64,000 nt of DNA from Pseudoxanthomonas sp. PXM03. Lineage in GTDB: Bacteria > Pseudomonadota > Gammaproteobacteria > Xanthomonadales > Xanthomonadaceae. The DNA is taken from the NCBI RefSeq assembly GCF_014852005.1, contig NZ_JACVAU010000001.1:1076001-1140000 (forward strand). Reading direction: 5' to 3'. Shown piece by piece: positions 8,445 to 17,239 of the stretch; within the stretch, counting starts at the first letter, position 1; every line of letters starts with the position of its first letter. The notes below the pieces were generated by a model, which worked only from the letters and a program-made list of their open reading frames with translations, was not told the DNA's origin and did no database searches. A program made the translations under genes and the position numbers.

Positions 8445-8576
8445 CAGGAGAATCCAGGGGTTCAGGGGTCGGGCGATTCTAGCAAGCGCGCCCCATCTGC
8501 CCTGTCACGGTTCCCCACATCTGCCGACGGTCTTGGCGACGCATTCATGCGCTGTGTCACAGAGCGCACATGCCGT

Positions 8577-8606
8577 GGTGGGCGGGCGTCGGTGCGCTCG
8601 CCCACC
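8577..8606 (-). terminator. stem-loop after the M29-like gene
   Basis: An 8-base stem GGTGGGCG / CGCCCACC (8577-8584 and 8599-8606) with a 14-base loop lies just beyond the stop of the M29-like gene. No T-run follows on the minus strand, so it could be a weak terminator or an mRNA-end stabiliser. Confidence 0.4.
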
Positions 8607-8613
8607 CAGGACG

Positions 8614-9870
8614 TCACAACGCCAATTGCCCCTTGTCCACGATGACCTTGCCGTCCAGCGTCACCGTACTGCCAGGCAGGAAGAAGTTCATGCCGTAGGC
8701 GAGGGCATTGTCGCCGCCTGCCCACAGGTTGTTGCCCAGGCCCAGGGTCACCGTGCCGGCCGGCACCCAGTTGCCCACTTGGCTGCCAGAAGGCAGTTTG
8801 ACGTTCGGATTGATGCCCATGTCGAAGAACGAGACTTCGTTCTTGCGGGCATCGCTCACGGCATCGAATTCGGCCTTCAGCGCTGCGAAGCCGGGCCCTG
8901 TCCCGGTGAGTGCGGTGATCTTGCCCCCGGCGACGGTCACGGCAAGGTCATCGATGGCCTGCCCGCGGAAGTAATCGCGGGTGGCGACGATGCGGCCTTC
9001 GCCGGTGCCCGCGACGGGCGTGGTGTAGACCTCGCCGGCAGGCAGGAAGACCTGCAGTGCGGGACCGCCGCTGCGGATGTCCTCCGGTGAAATGACGCCG
9101 TCGCTGACCAGCACCGGGCGTCCCTGGATCCGCATCCGATAATCGGTGCCGTTGGGGTGGCTGACATGCAGTTCGTTGCCGGCGGCCAGCGCGCCTTTCA
9201 CCGCCTGTCCCCGGGTCTGCAGCGCGGCATGATCCACGTTGACGCCCTCCCAGAACGTCCTGGCCAGTTCGGTTTCGGACATGCCCAGCCGTTGCGCGCG
9301 CCATGGCGTGGGATACAGGCCATTGCCGATCTCCACCTGGCGCACGTTCTCCTTCATGAACGCCTGGCCGATGGCTTCCCCAGCCTTGCCGCGCGCCGCC
9401 ACGCGCTGCGGGTCAGCGCCCTCGAACAGGTTTTCCGAGGTGCCGTTGCTCAACGAGATGACCACGTCGAAGACCTTGGACAGCGCCAGGTCCAGCGCCG
9501 GCGCCTGGGTGTCGAACTGCGCCGGTACATCGAAGAACATCCGCTTGGCGAGCCGGTCGCTGGTGTATTCGATCATCGGGAATGCACCCGCGCGGCGCAC
9601 CTGCAGCGCGATGTCTTCCAGCAGTTCGGCATCGTGGGTCCTGCCGACGATGATGACGGCATCGCCCTCCTTCACCGCTGCGCTGGCAACCAGGCGCTGG
9701 GCAAGCTGCTCCAGGTCAACGGGCGGCGCGGCGGGTTCGGCGGGCTCGGCGGCGGCGGATTCAGCCGTGGCCTGCGCGTCCGCAGGAGGCGGTGTTTCCT
9801 GTTTCTGGCACGCGGCCAGCACGACGCAGGCGATCGCGGCGCCCAGTATCGACACGGTGAGACGGGTCAT
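8614..9870 (-). CDS. M29 aminopeptidase-like lipoprotein, probable degenerate metal site
   Basis: The start at 9870 is favoured over the longer open frame because an ideal AAGGAGG lies six bases upstream and the product then begins with a lipoprotein signal (LAAC, Cys21). The 418-residue protein resembles aminopeptidase T/AmpS (M29): it has LPAGEVYTTP, whose glutamate is a metal ligand, and a C-terminal half following the family pattern. Where the family has a second glutamate, a histidine in GTVH and an H-x-D pair, this protein has FFDMGINPN, GTVTLGLG and GGDNALAYGMN, so several ligands appear lost. It sits between two M13 genes. A binding or pseudo-enzyme role at the membrane is possible. 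Confidence 0.72.
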   Translation of the reverse strand: MTRLTVSILGAAIACVVLAACQKQETPPPADAQATAESAAAEPAEPAAPPVDLEQLAQRLVASAAVKEGDAVIIVGRTHDAELLEDIALQVRRAGAFPMIEYTSDRLAKRMFFDVPAQFDTQAPALDLALSKVFDVVISLSNGTSENLFEGADPQRVAARGKAGEAIGQAFMKENVRQVEIGNGLYPTPWRAQRLGMSETELARTFWEGVNVDHAALQTRGQAVKGALAAGNELHVSHPNGTDYRMRIQGRPVLVSDGVISPEDIRSGGPALQVFLPAGEVYTTPVAGTGEGRIVATRDYFRGQAIDDLAVTVAGGKITALTGTGPGFAALKAEFDAVSDARKNEVSFFDMGINPNVKLPSGSQVGNWVPAGTVTLGLGNNLWAGGDNALAYGMNFFLPGSTVTLDGKVIVDKGQLAL

Positions 9871-9991
9871 GGCAGTCCTCCTTCGATGGATGGAAGCACA
9901 GCCTTGCAACGCCCCCTCGATGCGTGGCCAGCACAGGGGTGACGCCCGGAACACCCTCGACCGGCCGACCGCCGGGCGGACCGTAACCGGG

Positions 9992-10038
9992 GATGCGCAA
10001 AAGGAAAGGCCCGGACGTCGCCGGGCCTTTCGCGCATC
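9992..10038 (-). terminator. intrinsic terminator after the second M13 gene
   Basis: A 10-base stem AAAGGCCCGG / CCGGGCCTTT (10005-10014 and 10021-10030) is nested in an outer pairing GATGCGC / GCGCATC. On the minus strand the stem is followed by CCTTTTGCGC, giving a short T-run downstream of the M13 gene that ends at 10056. Confidence 0.8.
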
Positions 10039-10055
10039 GCATGTTGACGCGGGAC

Positions 10056-12161
10056 TTACCAGATCACGACATGCTGGTCGCCGCTGCGCACCATCGCGTC
10101 ACCCGCCTTGCAGGAGAACGCCGCCGCGAACGCCGGCAGGTTCGACGGTGCACCGATCGCGCGGAACTGCGCCGGGGCGTGTTCGTCGGTGGCGATGCGG
10201 TTCTTGAGTTCCTCCGGCGTGAAGTTGCGGCGCCACACGGTGGCCCAGTTGAGGAAGAAGCGTTGGTCGCGCGTCAGGCCGTCGGTCTTCGGGTCAGGCG
10301 TGTCGCCGGCTGCCGCCTTCATCGCGTCGTAGGCCGTGGCCAGGCCACCGAGATCGGCGATGTTCTCGCCCAGCGTGTGCTTGCCGTTGATCTTCTGGCC
10401 GTCGCTGGTGCGGTAGTCATTGAACTGCGCGATCAGCTTGTCGGTGCGGGACGAGAAGCCCTTGGCGTCGGCCGGGGTCCACCAGTTCTCGAACTTGCCG
10501 CTCGGTCCGAAGCGGCTGCCCTGGTCGTCGTAGCCGTGGGTCATCTCGTGGCCGATCACCGCGCCGATGCCGCCGTAGTTCATTTCATCCGACGCGTTGG
10601 GGTCGAAGAACGGCGGCTGCAGGATGGCGGCCGGGAACACGATCTCGTTTTGCAGCGGGTTGTAGTAAGCGTTGACCATCTGCGGCGGCATGCCCCATTC
10701 GGTACGGTCCACCGGCTTGCCGATCTTGCCCAGGTTCCACTTGTAGTTGAATTCCATGGCCGAGATCACGTTGCCGATGTAGCTGTCGCGGCCGGTCGAT
10801 AGGCCGGTCCAGTCGCGCCACTTGTCGGGGTAACCGATCTTCGTGGTGAACGCGGCCTGCTTTTCCATCGCCTTGGCCTTGGTCTCGTCGCTCATCCATT
10901 CCAGGTTCTGGATGCGGGCTTTCAGCGCGGTGCCCAGGTTGGCCACCAGCGTCTCCATCTTCGCCTTCGACTCCGGCGAGAAGGCGACTTTCACGTACAT
11001 CTGGCCCAGCGCCTCGCCGCTCTGGTTCTCGATGGTGCCCAGCACGCGCTTCCAGCGCGGCTCGATCTCCTTCTGGCCACGCAGCGTCTTGGCGTAGAAA
11101 TTGAAATTCTCGTTGGCGAAAGCATCGCTCAGGTACGGCGATGCACCATCGATGGTGTGGAAGCGCAGGTAGGCGCGCCACGCGGCGGGGTCGGTTTCAC
11201 CCAGCATGGTGCTGACTTCCTGGTGGAAGGCGGGCACGGCCAGCGAGAACTTCTCCTGCGGCGCCACACCCTGCGAAGCGAAGAACTTCGTCCACGAGAA
11301 GTTCGGCGTCAGCTTGTCCGCATCGGCCAGCGTCACCGGGTTGTAGTACAGCGACACGTCGCGCGACATTTCCTCGTTGGATTTGGATACCTTCGCCAGG
11401 CGCGTCTCGAAGGCCATGATGTCGGCGGCCTGCTTCTGCGCATCAGCCGCGGCCACCCCGGACAGCTCCAGGACCTTGGCGATGTGCTTCACGTATTCGT
11501 CGCGGATGGTCTTCTTGTCGGCGTCGAAGTAGAAATTCTTGTCCGGCAGCCCCAGGCCGCCCTGGAACGCGTAGGCGATGTTGGTGTCGGGCTTGTTGAA
11601 GTCGGCTTCGGCGCCGAAGCCGAACAGGAAGGCCTGGCCCTTCGCGGCGGACGCGTTGAGGTACGCCACGATGGCGTCCTTGTCTTGCAGGCCGTCGATG
11701 GCCGTCAGCATGGGTTTGATCGGCTCGATGCCCTGGGCGTTGACCTTGGCCTCATCCATGCCGGTCGCCCACAGGTCGCCGACGATCTTCTCCACGCCGG
11801 TCGCACCCGGGTGCGCGGCGGCCTGCTCGGCCAGTTGCTTCTGGATGGCGGTGGAGCGTTCGGCCAGCATCTCGAACGCGCCCCAACTGGTGCGGTCGCT
11901 GGGAATCGCATTGGCGGCCAGCCAGGTGCCGTTCGCGTAGCCGGCGAAGTCGGTGCAGGCGTTCTTGGTGGTATCCAGGTCGCCGATCTGGAAACGGTTC
12001 ACGCCCGGCAGGCTGCTCTCGTCCAGCTTCAGTTCCAGCGCGGCCGGCGCCTTGGCGGCGGTATCGGCGGCGGGCGCGGCATCTTCCTTCTTGGCGCAGG
12101 CGGCCAGCACGGTGGCCACGGCGAGCGACAGCATCAGGATCTGGGGTTTGCGGGCAATCAC
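10056..12161 (-). CDS. M13-family zinc metallopeptidase (PepO-like) lipoprotein
   Basis: The 701-residue protein has a lipoprotein signal (LAAC, Cys22), so it is probably anchored to a membrane facing the periplasm. It carries a complete M13 active site: HEMTH (H538, E539, H542) and the third-ligand motif GENIADLGG (E599). The N-terminal domain contains the family text NACTDFAGYANGTW, and the end has the expected C-x...W motif (FSCKAGDAMV to HVVIW). It should be an active oligopeptidase. Identity to the 6426-8444 paralogue is visible throughout, but only this copy keeps both histidines. A terminator follows. Confidence 0.92.
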   Translation of the reverse strand: MIARKPQILMLSLAVATVLAACAKKEDAAPAADTAAKAPAALELKLDESSLPGVNRFQIGDLDTTKNACTDFAGYANGTWLAANAIPSDRTSWGAFEMLAERSTAIQKQLAEQAAAHPGATGVEKIVGDLWATGMDEAKVNAQGIEPIKPMLTAIDGLQDKDAIVAYLNASAAKGQAFLFGFGAEADFNKPDTNIAYAFQGGLGLPDKNFYFDADKKTIRDEYVKHIAKVLELSGVAAADAQKQAADIMAFETRLAKVSKSNEEMSRDVSLYYNPVTLADADKLTPNFSWTKFFASQGVAPQEKFSLAVPAFHQEVSTMLGETDPAAWRAYLRFHTIDGASPYLSDAFANENFNFYAKTLRGQKEIEPRWKRVLGTIENQSGEALGQMYVKVAFSPESKAKMETLVANLGTALKARIQNLEWMSDETKAKAMEKQAAFTTKIGYPDKWRDWTGLSTGRDSYIGNVISAMEFNYKWNLGKIGKPVDRTEWGMPPQMVNAYYNPLQNEIVFPAAILQPPFFDPNASDEMNYGGIGAVIGHEMTHGYDDQGSRFGPSGKFENWWTPADAKGFSSRTDKLIAQFNDYRTSDGQKINGKHTLGENIADLGGLATAYDAMKAAAGDTPDPKTDGLTRDQRFFLNWATVWRRNFTPEELKNRIATDEHAPAQFRAIGAPSNLPAFAAAFSCKAGDAMVRSGDQHVVIW

Positions 12162-12322
12162 GTTCTACTCCGGCCCCGGGCAGGGCAATGGAAAAAAGGA
12201 ACCCCCTGGGTGGGGGCGTGCCGCGACTCTACGCCTGTCCCGGGGAGGGCAGGTGTGTCGAAGGTCATGCCTCCCCGCCCTGCAGGGCACATACTGGGCG
12301 CAGCTTCGAGGAGGGCATTTGC

Positions 12323-13696
12323 ATGCAGGTCCATTTCCACGGCGCCGCCGGCGAAGTCACCGGCTCCATGCACCTGGTCGAGGCGGCAGGCAAGCGCATC
12401 CTGCTGGACTGCGGCCTGATCCAGGGGAGTCGCGAGGCCGAGGCGCGCAATGCCGAGCCGTTCCCGTTCGACCCGGCCACGCTCGACGCGGTGGTGCTGA
12501 GCCACGCCCATATCGACCACATCGGCCGGCTGCCACTGCTGGTCAAGCGCGGATTCCGCGGCCCCATCCACACCCAGGGTGCCAGCGCGGAACTGCTGCC
12601 GATCATGCTGCTGGACACGGCGTCGCTGTCCGAGTGCGAGGCCGAGCGCGCCAATCGCGACCGCCGCCATGGCGAGCCGGAAGCAGAGCCCCTGTTCTCC
12701 GCGCAGGACGTGCACGCGACCCTGCGCCAGGTGCAGCCGTTGCCCTACGACGAACGCACGACCATCCTGCCGGGCGTGGACGTCACCCTGCGCGATGCGG
12801 GCCACATCCTGGGCTCGGCCATCGTCGAGCTGTGGGCCGAAGGCCGCAAGCTGGTGTTCTCCGGCGACCTGGGACCGAAGGGCACGCCGATCCTGCGCGA
12901 CCCCGCGGTGGTCACGCAGGCCGACCTGCTGCTGATGGAATCGACCTACGGTGACCGCAACCACCGCGACCGCCCGGAGACGATCCGCGAACTCGGCGAG
13001 ATCTTCGACCATGCGTGGCGCGATCGCGGCAACGTGCTGATACCTGCTTTCGCGGTGGGGCGCACGCAGGAACTGCTGTACTGGTTCGCGCGGCACTGGG
13101 AGGCATGGAAGCTGTCGCGCTGGCGCATCTTCCTGGACAGCCCGATGGCGGCCAAGGTGGTGAATGTCTATGCGCGCCACCATGGACTGTTCGACGAGGA
13201 CGCGCGACGGGTGTGGTCGCAGTCGCCCAATCCGTTCCGCCTGCCCAACCTGCATGTGTCGGAAACCACGCAGCAGTCGATGGCCATCAACCAGATCGAG
13301 AACGGCGCCATCATCATCGCCGGTTCCGGCATGGCCAATGGCGGGCGCATCCAGCACCACCTGCGCTACAACCTGGGGCGCCGCAACGCCCACATCGTGT
13401 TCGTCGGCTACCAGGCGCAAGGCACGCTGGGCCGGCGGCTGGTGGATGGCGCATCGTGGGTCCGCATCCACGGCCGCGACTATCGCGTCAATGCTCAGCG
13501 CCACACGGTCGGTGGCCTGTCCGCGCATACCGATCAGCGCGGCCTGCTGGCGTGGTACGACAACTTCCAGCCATCGCCGCCGCTGGTGCTGGTGCATGGC
13601 GAAGACAAGGCACGCGAAGCGCTCGCGGGCGAGATCGGCGAGCGCCACGGCGCACCGGTGGAACTCGCAAGGCCGGGAATGGTGATGGACGTTTGA
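12323..13696 (+). CDS. MBL-fold beta-CASP hydrolase (RNA-processing type)
   Basis: The ATG at 12323, preceded by GAGGAGGGC at 12308-12316, gives a 457-residue protein starting MQVHFHGAAGEVTGSMHL. Motif 2 is HAHIDHIGRLP (SHAHIDH), followed later by DAGHILGSA and GDLGPKGTPI, which supply the zinc ligands. A beta-CASP insert follows (AFAVGRTQELLY, SPMAAKVV, ASGMANGG-like text GSGMANGGRI), then the C-terminal RNA-metabolising MBL segment (GYQAQGTLGRRL, GLSAHTDQ). The family includes CPSF73 and related nucleases, so RNA cleavage or 5' trimming is likely, but bacterial members of this type are poorly characterised. It is monocistronic and convergent with the cyclase gene. Confidence 0.88.
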   Translation: MQVHFHGAAGEVTGSMHLVEAAGKRILLDCGLIQGSREAEARNAEPFPFDPATLDAVVLSHAHIDHIGRLPLLVKRGFRGPIHTQGASAELLPIMLLDTASLSECEAERANRDRRHGEPEAEPLFSAQDVHATLRQVQPLPYDERTTILPGVDVTLRDAGHILGSAIVELWAEGRKLVFSGDLGPKGTPILRDPAVVTQADLLLMESTYGDRNHRDRPETIRELGEIFDHAWRDRGNVLIPAFAVGRTQELLYWFARHWEAWKLSRWRIFLDSPMAAKVVNVYARHHGLFDEDARRVWSQSPNPFRLPNLHVSETTQQSMAINQIENGAIIIAGSGMANGGRIQHHLRYNLGRRNAHIVFVGYQAQGTLGRRLVDGASWVRIHGRDYRVNAQRHTVGGLSAHTDQRGLLAWYDNFQPSPPLVLVHGEDKAREALAGEIGERHGAPVELARPGMVMDV

Positions 13697-13735
13697 GGGC
13701 CGGGGCGCGGTCCGTGCGGGCACCTATACCGGACA

Positions 13736-15445
13736 TCAGACCCGCGTGGCGGACGTTCCCACCGGTTCGGCCTCGCCGGTGTGGCTGACGCTGCGGTTGC
13801 GGCCGGCCTGCTTGGCCCGGTAGAGCGCGGCGTCTGCACGATCGAACACGTCTTCCGGCCCGGCGTCGTCGCCACTCATGTGGGTGTGGATGCCGATGCT
13901 GGCGGTGAACGGCGGCGGTGTGCCCGTGCTGGTGCCGTGGGGTTTCCGACTCTGATTGGCCAGATCCACGTGGATGGTGGTGGCGATGGTTGCCGCCGCC
14001 TGTGCCGACGTTTCCGGCAGCAGCAGCGCGAACTCGTCGCCACCCAGGCGAGCAACCAGGTCGCGCGGTCGCCGCGCACGGCTGCGCAGGATGCGGCCCA
14101 GGGCCTTCAATGCGGCATCGCCAGCCGCGTGTCCCTGGGTGTCGTTCAATTGCTTGAAGTGGTCGATATCCATCACCAGCAGCGACAGCGGCTGGCCGCT
14201 GCGACGTGCCACCCGCAACTCCTGGTCCAGCGCGTGATCGAAGCGGGTGCGGTTGGCAAGTCCCGTCAACGCATCCGACTGCGCCTGTTTGTGCGTCCTG
14301 CGAAGCAGGCGGTAGATCCACAGCGATGCGCCAAGCGCGAGCACCAGCAATGCCGGCACGGGAGAAAACCAGATGTGCCCGTAGCGCAGCAGCAGTACCG
14401 AAACCACCACGGTGCCTGCCATGGTCAGGACGGTGGGCAGCCAGACGCGGCGCAGCCCCGGCAGCAGGGACAGCAGCAAGGGCAGTGCCGCGAGCGCCGC
14501 GGACAAGCCCGCCTGCCAACCTTCCCCCAGCGGCGTGATGGCGGCGTCATTCAACAGCATGTTCAACAGGTTGGCCTGGTAGTCCGCGCCACTCATGCTG
14601 GCGGCCACCGGCTGGCCGGGCGCGCGGGCGATCGGCCCCATGCCGGTTCCGCTCACGCCCACCACGATCCAGTTGCCGCGCAGGAGAGAGGCCGGTATGC
14701 GCTGGTTGAGGACGTCCGTATAGGACACATGGCGGAAGGCGTTGGGCGGCGCAGCGAACGGCACGCGTACCTCGTGGTCGCGCACCCACTCGTAGGGCGA
14801 TGCAGGCGCCAGGCCGGTGGTCACCAGCCGGCGCCCCGGCAGCTCCGTGTTGGCGCCGGGCGGCTGCTCCAACTGGAGCAATGCCAGCGCCAGTGAGGGC
14901 CAATGCGGTGAACCCAGGCCGGCACGCAGGTAGACGCTGCGCGCCACGCCATCCTCATCGAGCACCATCTCGGCGTGGCCCAGCGAAGCCGCCGAGGCGG
15001 CGAACTCGGGGATCGGCATCAGTTCGACGGTGGCACCGTTGAGCTGGACGGGTTCGGCGAATACCGGCAGTACCACGCGGCCACTGCGGCTGATCGCGCG
15101 AGCCAGCAGCGCGTCGCCTTCCGGATCGAAGAGGGCCGGCTCCGACAGCAGGATATTGAACGCGATGCCCTTCGCGCCGGCCAGCCGAAGTCTGTCGACC
15201 AGTTGCGCATGCGTGCGGCGTGACCAGGGCCAGCGGCCCAGCTCGGCCAAGCTCTTCTGGTCGATGTCGACCACCACGATGCGGGGGTCGGCATCCGGGG
15301 CCGCGCCCAGCACCAGCCCGTCATAGACGGCGGCGTCCGGGGCCATGGTCACGCCGGACAGCGTGACCAGGATCGCCAGCGCAGCCGCGCCCACCGCCGT
15401 CAGCAGGCGGGATTTCCATTTGGGCGCGGGCGCGGCGGTACTCAC
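13736..15445 (-). CDS. CHASE2-domain diguanylate cyclase
   Basis: The GTG at 15445 overlaps the stop of the FecR/LysM gene by four bases (GTGA), so this start is preferred to the ATG at 15493. The 569-residue product has an N-terminal membrane helix, a periplasmic CHASE2 sensor (about 35-300; DPRIVVVDIDQKSLAELGRW), three hydrophobic helices (about 320-400) and a cytoplasmic GGDEF domain. The catalytic motif is intact at G468-F472, and an inhibitory RxxD (RPRD) lies five residues before it. It should make c-di-GMP from two GTP with product inhibition. Translational coupling to a cell-wall-binding FecR protein suggests the two sense one envelope signal. Confidence 0.9.
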   Translation of the reverse strand: MSTAAPAPKWKSRLLTAVGAAALAILVTLSGVTMAPDAAVYDGLVLGAAPDADPRIVVVDIDQKSLAELGRWPWSRRTHAQLVDRLRLAGAKGIAFNILLSEPALFDPEGDALLARAISRSGRVVLPVFAEPVQLNGATVELMPIPEFAASAASLGHAEMVLDEDGVARSVYLRAGLGSPHWPSLALALLQLEQPPGANTELPGRRLVTTGLAPASPYEWVRDHEVRVPFAAPPNAFRHVSYTDVLNQRIPASLLRGNWIVVGVSGTGMGPIARAPGQPVAASMSGADYQANLLNMLLNDAAITPLGEGWQAGLSAALAALPLLLSLLPGLRRVWLPTVLTMAGTVVVSVLLLRYGHIWFSPVPALLVLALGASLWIYRLLRRTHKQAQSDALTGLANRTRFDHALDQELRVARRSGQPLSLLVMDIDHFKQLNDTQGHAAGDAALKALGRILRSRARRPRDLVARLGGDEFALLLPETSAQAAATIATTIHVDLANQSRKPHGTSTGTPPPFTASIGIHTHMSGDDAGPEDVFDRADAALYRAKQAGRNRSVSHTGEAEPVGTSATRV

Positions 15446-17100
15446 AGGGCGAGCAGTATGAGCAATGCCCCTGCTCCAGCGCCAATGCGGCACAGCCGGC
15501 AGGGCACGTCGATCACCTGCGGCGCCGGGACCGGCCCCTCGAATCCGTCGACATCGATCGTCTGGGCACGCAGGTACCAGGTGCCACCACGCAGCCGCGG
15601 CAGCGTGATTTCGGGCTGGTCGACCAGCATGTCCACCTGTGTCTCGCTGAAGTCCGGGTTGCGCGACATCTGGAAGCGGTAGCGCTGGCCGGGCTGGCCG
15701 ACGGGCCAGCGGAAGGTCACCTGGCGCGTGTTGCCGGCTTCGGCTTCGCCGCCATCGATGGCCGTTACTTCGACCAGGGGGCGCAGGGTGAAGGCAAGGC
15801 TGTCACCGAAGGGGCCGGCCTTCCCCTGGCGATCCACGCTGCGGATGCGCCAGGTGTATTCACCCGGCGGGAGGGCATCGGGAAGCCGGGCGGAGGTGGC
15901 GTCGTCCACGCGGGCACGCGCGACGGGCTGCGCGTATCCGGCGGTGCCGGCGACTTCGTACTCGTAGGCGACCGCCTCGGGTGCGCCGGTCCAGTTCAGT
16001 GTGACCTCCGGTGTGCGGACCACGCTGGCCGCCGCCGGGGCGATGGAATACGGCGGCACGGGCTGGCCGTCGATCCGGACCTGCACGACGGCATCGCGGC
16101 CCTCCAGGCCGTTTGCGCCGATCGAGCGCACGCGGACGAAGTAGCGCCCGGTGCCAAGCGCGGGCAGGGTGAAGGCCGGTGCGTCGCTTTCCGCGTCCAC
16201 CCGCAGGCTGTCGAAGGTGGCGCTTTCGCTCACCTGCACGCGATACCGCGTTGCGCCGGGCACGGCCGGCCAGGCCAGCTCGGGGCGCGTGTTCTGGGAC
16301 AGCATCGGCGCCTGCGCGAGCTTGGGTGCGGGCAGCAGCTTGACGGGCGTGACGGCCGCCTGACCTGCGGCCACTACCGCGCCGAACCCTGGACGGACCA
16401 GCGCGCCGCGCTGGCTGCGCGCACTCACGGCGACGCGGCCTTCGAGAACTTCGGTGTGCGTGCGGCCGTCAGCGGCCTCGACGCGGAACCGGGTACCCCT
16501 CACCGCGGAGGACGCACTGGGCGTGTCGACGATGAAGTTGGCCGCGGGTCCGCGCAGGCGACGGACTTCGTTGCCGATGCGCCCGCGCTGCAGGCGCAGG
16601 CGTGTGTCGGCCATGCCGGAGCGGCCGAAACGCGTGAGGCGGTCCAGCAGCAGTTCACTGCCGCCCAGCAGCAACAGGCGCGAACCGTCGGCGAACTGCA
16701 GGCTGAGCGATGCATCCGGCGAGGTCTTGAGCACGGCGCCACTGGCCAGCGACATGCCGGCGGTGACGGGGGCATCGGTTCCTGCCGCCGTGCTCCGGGT
16801 GACGGCGCTGCCCTGCACGGCCACGACCTTGGCGCGGGCGGGCTGGCTGTCCAGCCATTGCAGCGGAATGCGGAGGGTCGAGCCAGGCGCGAGTGCGTAC
16901 GGGTTGGTGATGCCGTTGTGTTCCTGCAGCCGCTGCCAGGGAATGGTGGGCTTGAGGTATGCACCCGTCACGTCCCAGAGCGTGTCGCCGGGGCGTACGC
17001 GGTAGGCCCAGTCCTGTGCCTGTGCCGACCACGAAGCCAGCAACAGGATCGCCAGCCCGCAACCCAGCCATCCTTTCCCTCGGATCGCCCACTTGTGCAT
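15442..17100 (-). CDS. LysM/FecR-domain envelope protein
   Basis: The 552-residue exported protein has a signal peptide (cleavage near SAQA-QD), then a LysM domain (about 33-80; RVRPGDTLWDVTGAYL, typical peptidoglycan binding). A FecR domain follows (about 90-215; ADGSRLLLLGGSELLL, SSAVRGTRFRVE, VLEGRVAVSA), then two or three fibronectin-like beta repeats (about 250-525) and a C-terminal hydrophobic segment (GAGAGALLILLAL). FecR domains relay periplasmic signals. Here the partner is not a sigma factor but the CHASE2 cyclase that overlaps its stop codon by four bases. A perfect -10 hexamer lies 46 bases upstream. I would call it the envelope arm of a two-protein signalling unit; that is inference. 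Confidence 0.87.
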   Translation of the reverse strand: MHKWAIRGKGWLGCGLAILLLASWSAQAQDWAYRVRPGDTLWDVTGAYLKPTIPWQRLQEHNGITNPYALAPGSTLRIPLQWLDSQPARAKVVAVQGSAVTRSTAAGTDAPVTAGMSLASGAVLKTSPDASLSLQFADGSRLLLLGGSELLLDRLTRFGRSGMADTRLRLQRGRIGNEVRRLRGPAANFIVDTPSASSAVRGTRFRVEAADGRTHTEVLEGRVAVSARSQRGALVRPGFGAVVAAGQAAVTPVKLLPAPKLAQAPMLSQNTRPELAWPAVPGATRYRVQVSESATFDSLRVDAESDAPAFTLPALGTGRYFVRVRSIGANGLEGRDAVVQVRIDGQPVPPYSIAPAAASVVRTPEVTLNWTGAPEAVAYEYEVAGTAGYAQPVARARVDDATSARLPDALPPGEYTWRIRSVDRQGKAGPFGDSLAFTLRPLVEVTAIDGGEAEAGNTRQVTFRWPVGQPGQRYRFQMSRNPDFSETQVDMLVDQPEITLPRLRGGTWYLRAQTIDVDGFEGPVPAPQVIDVPCRLCRIGAGAGALLILLAL

Positions 17101-17145
17101 CGCCCACTCCCGCTTCTGCTGCTGCGAAATGTTGAATCGGTCACA

Positions 17146-17151
17146 ATTATA
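17146..17151 (-). promoter_or_regulatory. candidate -10 element for the FecR-cyclase operon
   Basis: The minus strand reads TATAAT at 17151-17146, 46 bases before the FecR gene start, in otherwise GC-rich DNA. No good -35 is found 16-18 bases upstream (CCAGTC), so an activator may be needed or the match may be chance. Confidence 0.4.
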
Positions 17152-17239
17152 GGCGCTTACCGTTGACCGACTGGCCGGTTTTGACGGGTTTTCACGTCAC
17201 ATTAGCCTCGTCCGCCAGGTCGGCTCGCTGGCCTGTGGA

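Noticed and set aside
12158-13723. 521-codon open frame on the minus strand
   Set aside because: It is antisense to the beta-CASP hydrolase with its intact zinc motifs.
17146-17200. Plus-strand promoter with TTGACC and TTGACG near 17163 and 17179
   Set aside because: No plus-strand gene follows; the next gene there reads in the other direction.
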